DNA from: Carposina sasakii
Taxonomy: Eukaryota > Arthropoda > Insecta > Lepidoptera > Carposinidae
Direction of reading: 5' to 3'
NCBI GenBank assembly: GCA_014607495.2
Contig: CP053169.1
Location: 5,890,001 to 5,954,000, forward strand
Length of the DNA stretch: 64,000 nt
In this document: positions 58,413 through 64,000 of the stretch, piece by piece
How positions within the stretch are numbered: position 1 is the stretch's first letter
Layout: every line of letters starts with the position of its first letter
Made by a program: the position numbers and the translations under genes
Notes under the pieces: generated by a model
Databases searched by the model: none
Seen by the model: only the letters and a program-made list of their open reading frames with translations
Told to the model about the DNA's origin: nothing

Positions 58413-59283
58413 TGATGAGTTCAGCTAGTACCCAATGTCACCTGAGGGCCGATTCCGTAAAAATGCGAGCCGGAACGTGCTAAACGAAACGCGATGCGCT
58501 CATATAACGGACGAGACACTAGAGCTTAAAGCTGCTGGTGTACACGATAATAACTATTTAAAATAACTTTCCCTTGACTTTGGGTTGAAAGTATTAAGTG
58601 GAATCAAGTATTAAGTTAAAAATAGATGAAGCGAACGAGGTGTGTCAAAATCGTAACAAATAGAGGTCCTTGATCTTTGTCTACCCCTCCGTGAAAGCGT
58701 GATTTTATGTACACATACGAGTATTTTTTAAATACTATTTTCAGTAATTCAACCATGACATACATTTATCAAATAGCTAGCCAGGATCTGATACTATAGC
58801 CATGTTTAGCATAGCATTAGTGACAATTCGTACCTCATCGTCTGAGAGAACCTTAATATACCACCTCCATTCTGTATCTATTCTATAGGATTAACCCAGC
58901 AGATTACAGTGCTTTCCCCCAATCATTCCATAGCAATGGCGAGAGGTGATTTTGTTTAAAACAGTGTAGAAGCTATGGTCGCGCGAAAGAAATACCAAAA
59001 CAACATTCAATTCAAAATTCATAGGCCATTTACACACTGCACACCACATTATACAGAAAATTTTAAATTAATTGTATGTTACGATTCTGTACATGAAATT
59101 ATGCAGTGTTATCCATCTAATAATCTCTATTAAACTCAAACATGACAAACCGTTTAGTCTCGAGCTATAGAGTTTTAAAGGTATTTTGCATATGATAATA
59201 ATCCCTCTTAAGATCAAATGCTTTAGGCTTTTTAGTGAGAACTAAAGTACATACACTCCTTCTCTGGAAGGGCGTAAAAAACT
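58413..59283. other. Unannotated DNA
   Basis: A CACGTTTAG-type fragment near 58798-58850 and a piece of the repeat that hosts the hAT MITE near 59190-59240. No gene. Confidence 0.4.
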
Positions 59284-59291
59284 CTTATAAT

Positions 59292-60271
59292 TAGGGTTGC
59301 AAACCGTCATGCGTGGCGCGGCACGTCCCGTTTTCAGGGTCTAAATAACGCGTCCCGTTTTGAGTGTCTGTGGGACGCCAAATGTCCCGTTTTCAGGTTG
59401 ATAAAAAAAACTATCTTTTAAATGATTATGGCGCAAAGCATGTGATACATAAATATAATAAATAATAAATAAATATCCACACTACACAACACATGAACTA
59501 AGATTTTGTGTCGTGGGTACTAAGTAACATTTTAAGTAATAAGTAACATAAATCTTGAATTTTAATTTTCATAAGAGAGTACTTAAATATTCAATAATGT
59601 AAGTATTAGTTTCATCTACTTGACATTGACGAATCTTCGGATCCTCAAAGAAACATCCGAATTTATAAGAAGTATTTTAAGTGATATAGGTATTTTTCAA
59701 ATCGATTTTTTTTATTAGGATAGCATGTGTATCAATCCTATAATCATTTTATTATGGCTTTTTCAGGTGCCAATTTGACATAGGTTGATAGAAGCGTTGT
59801 TGTAGGATTAGTGGATCATTTAATTATATCTCCACATATTTCAGCCAATTATTCAATTATTTTTCTGATTTAATAAATTATATGGAAATTTTGTAAAAAT
59901 TATTTAAGCAGTCAAAATAAGTAAAAATTTCCGTGCTCGCTTCGCTCGCGCTTTAAAATTTGCAAGCCAAAAAACAATGATATTTTTTTTTGTTTAAAAA
60001 TTAAAGTTGTCTCTGGAATAAAATGCAAAAATTTCGGGCTCGCTTAGCTCGCGTTATACTATACCTATATGGTGAGTTAAAAAACCAGGGTGGGCCACTG
60101 CTTATTATAATGAATTTAGACTCTATTTGCTATGGATTATACGAAATAATTATTTATTTATGAAAAATGTACTAAAATTGACCATTTGTAGGTGTCCCGT
60201 TTTTCTTGCCCTGGTCCCGGAAATTTAACCCCGCTCTCCCGCAAATCTGTGTATAAGAGTTGGCAACCCTA
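59292..60271. mobile_element. hAT-like element, 980 bp, with perfect 8-bp target duplication
   Basis: TAGGGTTGCAAACC and GTTGGCAACCCTA ends, bracketed by CTTATAAT at 59284-59291 and 60272-60279. The GTCCCGTTTT motif recurs three times near the left end and once inverted in sense near the right (60193). A truncated SINE is nested at 59452-59530. No transposase frame. Confidence 0.85.
59452..59530 (-). mobile_element. Truncated tRNA-derived SINE nested in the 980-bp element
   Basis: AATAAATAATAAATAAATA, CCACACTACACAACACATGA and GTGTCGTGGGTACTAAGTAA: the 3' 80 bp of the AATAAATA-tail family. Confidence 0.7.
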
Positions 60272-60279
60272 CTTATAAT

Positions 60280-60771
60280 CATGTACAATCCCGATCACAC
60301 CTCAGCGTGTCAGCCCAGCCCTACAGATTAGCGTCCACCAAGGGATTGTCCGGTTGATTAATTCGGACTCTCCCTAACGTGTTCTTCGGTTTTTACCGCG
60401 ATATGTGCCCAGTGAGGATAGGAAGGAATACTAATCAGGCTTAATTGTGACGCGCCTGCGTAGTGTTAGCATAATTCGGTAGTGTTACGGGAAGTTGTGT
60501 GCTTGTTAATATGCTCTTTCGCTCTATGTTTATCAAAGTTTGTAGCGGAGCCGCAAGCAGGATGCAAATAGAACCATAGAAATACTAGAACGTGATATCG
60601 AAGTATCTCACAACGATTGGAATATACATGGACCAAAACAATAACTAGTGGCCTGGTGTGGCCAGAAGCGCTTCCCTTTTTACCACCCTAGTTGATAAAA
60701 TCAGAAACTGTACACCATTTTAACTTAGCTCCACGCTAAGTGTCGTGTTGTCGTGAGTACTTACTAGGCAA
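60280..60771. other. Unannotated DNA
   Basis: Nothing recognised. Confidence 0.4.
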
Positions 60772-60832
60772 TCCTTACTAAATGCGAAAGTAACTTTGCC
60801 TGTCTATCGCGCTTTCACACCAAAACGACTAA

Positions 60833-60965
60833 GGGCTGATTTTTCCAAACGTCAGATATCAGAAGTATAAAGTTGATGCTGTCTCTATCTTGACTAAGTT
60901 TTAGAGAGAGACAGCATCAACTTTATTCTTCTGATAGGTTATCTGACGCTTGGAAAAATCGGTCC
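60833..60965. mobile_element. 133-bp palindromic MITE with TAA target duplication
   Basis: GGGCTGATTTTTCCAAACGT ... GCTTGGAAAAATCGGTCC. The arms pair almost throughout (AAAGTTGATGCTGTCTC / GACAGCATCAACTTT). TAA flanks at 60830-60832 and 60966-60968 fit a PIF/Harbinger-type (TWA) target. Confidence 0.8.
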
Positions 60966-61088
60966 TAAATCGATCTATATTAAAAGGAGATGTAAGAGGT
61001 TAAAATAAGGGGATAGCAGTTCATATGGAAATTATATCTATTGCAATTCAAAGCTAGAAGCTACGAGTATATACTATATTTCAAATTT

Positions 61089-61205
61089 CTGAGTAATTGA
61101 CCCGGTGGCTCAGTGGTAAGAGCGCTGGCACGGAATGCAGAGGTCGTGGGTTCGATTCCCACACGGGTGAGGATTTTTTTCCATTTCTTTATTAATAATT
61201 TTATA
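61089..61205 (+). mobile_element. 117-bp tRNA-headed SINE, copy 3, with perfect 13-bp target duplication
   Basis: Flanked by ATATTTCAAATTT at 61076-61088 and 61206-61218. A box TGGCTCAGTGG at 61106-61116 and B box GGTTCGATTCC at 61149-61159 match pol III consensus. The tail is TTTTTTTCCATTTCTTTATT and AATAATTTTATA. The anticodon arm does not pair, so it is not a tRNA gene. Confidence 0.9.
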
Positions 61206-61483
61206 ATATTTCAAATTTGTAAAATTTTTACCCTAAAGTGAGTAAAACTGGAGTATAAAACTTTGAATTCAAGTTAGCCATGGTCAAATATGAAACCTGT
61301 TGGTATATTATTCTATAATCCTCCCGAACGAAGTCACGGGCTACAGCTAGTGCTATATAAATGTACCCATAATAAAAACAAGTATCAATATGTCCTCATG
61401 GGTTCCGAACCGATATTAGGAAAAATATCCTTTGACAGCTATAGGACCAGCAGTTTAAAAAAATACAAGGTCTAACAAAATTA

Positions 61484-61830
61484 CAGCGATATAGATAACG
61501 TGTGCCTTCCAAGCGGAAGGCGTAAGTTCGATACCTGTCACGGACCTGTACCAATGAATTTATTTCATGTATAGATTTTAATGCTGTAAAATTGTCACTT
61601 AGCTCGTGCCTCAGAAAGCACGTAAAACTGTTGGTCCTGCGCCTGATCTCTCTCCGGTCGTGTCGGCTTTCTGTCCCACCGGACTATGAGAGTAACGGCA
61701 TAGAGAATGTATCTGTGTTTGCGCACACACTTGTGCACTATAATATCTCCTGCGTACCTGGCTAATCTCCGTAGAGATTGGCCACCTTGGCGGAATACGG
61801 TCGGAGAGATCTTATCTTATAGATACCTAA
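61484..61830 (+). mobile_element. Third SINE-like family (tRNA-like head, CTCAGAAAGCACG body)
   Basis: Head GATATAGATAACGTGTGCC with B box AGTTCGATACC at 61525-61535. Body CTCAGAAAGCACGTAAAACT, TCCTGCGCCTGATCTCTCTC, TCCTGCGTACCTGGCTAATC and CGGAATACGGTCGGAGAGAT. Single copy in the window; borders approximate. Confidence 0.55.
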
Positions 61831-62235
61831 TATATTTATATTTTGGGTATAAGTCGATATGACCCAGCAAACACCTGAGCAGTGGTCCTAAATAAATACT
61901 ACGTATAAGTAGCTTTGCACTTCATCCCCGTTATAAAGTCCCCTAAAAATGGCGCTAGTATCTCTAACACTTTAAGACTATTTCATTTATTTTATTTAGT
62001 TTCAAGAAAATCCACAAGACTGCGATACTGAAACAGACTTTAACTTCAAACGAAAATGGTAGATATATTATACCAGCCTATGACATTGGAATTACGATTA
62101 TTTTTCAAATACATTTCCCAGAGCTATAATTTAAATGAAAAAGACTTGCGTAAGTAAATAAGAATGTAATTAGAATTTTTATTTGAAATTTTATTTGTAT
62201 TTTGGTCATTCGGTTACATATTTTCCTTAAAATTA
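61831..62235. other. Unannotated AT-rich DNA
   Basis: Nothing recognised. Confidence 0.4.
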
Positions 62236-62520
62236 ATATTATATGTTAGTGCCCAAAAAACAGGGACAGACTCATGAATTAAGATAATGCTATTTTTAGT
62301 TTATGTGGAAATGTTATTTTATAATGCATTGGTTTTGCTGATTTTTCAGCGGGTGCGCGTAGTAAAAATTATATTATATGTTAAAATTGATATTATTATA
62401 TGTTAGTTCCCAAAAAACAGTGACAGACTCATGAATTAAGATAATGCTATTTTTAGTTTATGTGGAAATGTTATTTTATAATGCATTGGTTTTGCTGATT
62501 TTTCAGCGGGTGCGCGTAGT
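62236..62520 (+). repeat. Tandem duplication, period 157 bp
   Basis: CCCAAAAAACAG at 62252 recurs at 62409. About 130 bp from there to GCGGGTGCGCGTAGT is repeated with only a base or two changed. Non-coding, so a recent local duplication. Confidence 0.85.
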
Positions 62521-63323
62521 TAAAATTAAAAGTTCAATTACCTATTTCTGACTTATATTTTAAAATTAGTTTTAACAACTTAAAATAGTTTGTATTCCGT
62601 CAAAATATTAATAAGAAAGTTATAGACTAATTTTCTATCGTTCGTCTCTTACGCACTCATTTCTTCTGGCTCACTACTTCCATCATAGATATCCATCGGT
62701 TTCTTTCTAAACTCATATTGTCAAAGATTTGGGGTTTGTCTTACGGCCGGCTGCCTGCCTGACGTCAACCCACCTCGGTAGCTAAGTGACAATTTAAGTA
62801 TATCAACATCCATGCATCCATCCCACATGTATTTGACTATGCCTGCACAACACATAATGATCAATTACCACGTTCTATCACATCGTAATCAGCTTCCCAA
62901 AATCTATCAGGGTACCACCTTTGTCCGAACTCTATTTCAATGGAAACTGTTACATAGGAACGGTCTTAATCCTGTACAGAACCGATAGAGCAGATCTACA
63001 GGGTGTATCAGAAGGGGTATGTGCAGTGAGTCGCTTGAACAAAAGCAGTTTGGTCAAAATGTAAACGACTAGTTCGGTTTTGTACTAAAACCAGGGACAA
63101 ACAAACTAAACCGGGCTTTGAAATAAATGGGATGGTTGTACAGGCCGAAAATATGTAAATATTGACATAGTGTATATAATAAAGTAGTTTAAAAGTTTCA
63201 CTTTTAATAATGGAGGTCCTGTTTCAGTCAGAAAAAAAGAACTCAAGTAAAAACTTTCATGACTAAGACAAATCTAATGATACCTCTCAAGCTCAAATGC
63301 GACAAGATGTTTAGGCTCTAGAG
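62521..63323. other. Unannotated DNA
   Basis: 62998-63025 (TACAGGGTGTATCAGAAGGG) is a T2 end fragment. 63255-63323 belongs to the repeat that hosts the hAT MITE. Confidence 0.45.
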
Positions 63324-63509
63324 CAGGAGTTCCCAAACTTTTTTTTCTTTTAGACCCCTTTCAAAAGTTAACTGGTTCTGCTGGACCCCCTACAGGACTA
63401 CACCACATACTAATTAATTATAAATCCCCATTTTTCACGCCAACGTAGACCCCCATCGAGTCTCCTGTGGACCCCTGGGGGTCCACCTGGACCACTTTGG
63501 GAACCACTT
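63324..63509 (+). mobile_element. hAT-type MITE, copy 4
   Basis: CAGGAGTTCCCAAACTTTTT ... TTTGGGAACCACTT. Flanks CTCTAGAG and CTCTACGAG are close to an 8-bp duplication. The surrounding sequence aligns with the surroundings of 21913-22107. Confidence 0.75.
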
Positions 63510-64000
63510 CTCTACGAGCATCCAAAGATATACCTATACATAAATACATACAAACATAAACCTGAAAAACATAACCCTCCTTTTGGCGCAGTAGACGTAA
63601 TTTTCCTTCTGTATGACGGCACCACTACCCTAGGACACATGTCTTTTTATACAGTGTCTTACTTTAGACGCGGTTCTGTAATAACACCGTTAGTGGTCAA
63701 GTTTAGTGTTATATGAAGGTGAGATAAACTAGCATCTTTTTCAACCATGGCTTTACTGAAGCCCAGTACTAGCTTATGGTTCCGATATACTAGGATTTTT
63801 CACTCGCTGGGCACCTCTACAATTTATTATCTGTTGCCGCATGTTATTCAGTTTGTAAATATTACAGCTTTAGGCTTTATACGGATCATGCATTCAATTT
63901 ACAATTTTAAAAGCTTTTGTGAAATTTGTTGCCAATTTTAGAAACCGTTTAAAAAAAATCGATTTGTGTTAATGACATACCCCGCAGCTATATCTAGGGT
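63510..64000. other. Unannotated DNA
   Basis: Continuation of the host repeat to about 63600 (CCTCCTTTTGGCGCAG), then nothing recognised. The small open frame at 63747 has no recognisable features. Confidence 0.4.

Larger units (their letters stand above)
60772..61350 (+). mobile_element. Non-autonomous Helitron, copy 6, with two nested insertions
   Basis: A|TCCTTACTAAATGCGAAAGT at the left and ACGAAGTCACGGGCTACAGC then TAG at the right. Removing the MITE (60833-60965) and the SINE (61089-61205) with their duplications leaves about 310 bp, the size of intact copies. Confidence 0.7.

Noticed and set aside
61099..61172. Possible tRNA genes at 45392, 55590 (minus) and 61099
   Set aside because: A and B boxes are intact but the anticodon stem does not pair, all three carry the same non-tRNA tail, and one has a retroposition target duplication. 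They are SINEs.
63747..63941. 64-residue frame near the window end
   Set aside because: No motif, no homologous second copy in the window, and normal for chance in this composition.

Overview
This window looks like intergenic or deep-intronic DNA from a moth or butterfly (Lepidoptera). It is AT-rich and I found no convincing host exon. It is crowded with repeats of types I know from lepidopteran genomes: short Helitrons ending in a GC-rich hairpin plus CTAG|T, a tRNA-derived SINE with an AATAAATA tail, retroposons ending in the GCAATAGGCTGA motif, RTE-type and CR1/Jockey-type LINE fragments, and many small TA-flanked MITEs. The host assignment is inference from repeat style; no species can be named. 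Nothing bacterial, no CRISPR array, no rRNA and no trustworthy tRNA gene was seen.

Layout. 1-15 kb: Helitron copies, an element with 85-bp inverted ends (902-1673), MITE families called here T1 (start and end TA|CAGGRTG, about 340-390 bp) and T2 (palindromic, about 250-275 bp), three copies of a retroposon (one with a perfect 10-bp target duplication), and a GC-rich foldback at 10660-10920. 15.2-19.4 kb: a Gypsy/Mag-like LTR retrotransposon with two 434-bp LTRs that look identical, a 4-bp CATA target duplication, and a scrambled interior (gag, two protease pieces, two RT palm pieces, two integrase C-terminal pieces, two minisatellites). It sits inside an older Helitron whose intact relatives elsewhere in the window show the empty site. 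20-28 kb: LINE debris, including an RTE-type element embedded in a CR1/Jockey-type element on the minus strand, and a hAT MITE with a perfect 8-bp duplication. 28.5-35 kb: a Helitron-like region with a diverged minisatellite, an intact short Helitron, MITE families T4 and T1, and two LINE 3' ends. 35-45 kb: sparse, with SINEs, a foldback element, LINE ends and a Helitron. 45-50 kb: a tRNA-headed SINE, an 828-bp element with palindromic subterminal repeats, a near-identical inverted pair of T1 MITEs, and MITE T3 with a nested RTE tail. 50-64 kb: two hAT-like elements with perfect 8-bp duplications, a Helitron carrying two precise later insertions, more SINEs, and a 157-bp tandem duplication.

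No gene network is present. The coding remnants are retroelement proteins (gag, protease, RT, integrase C-terminus, LINE RT), all broken. The most informative object is the LTR element: matching LTRs and a clean target duplication say it moved recently, while its interior lacks RNase H and the integrase core and is frameshifted. It must therefore have been copied and inserted by proteins of a related element, and its interior reads as the product of several template switches.
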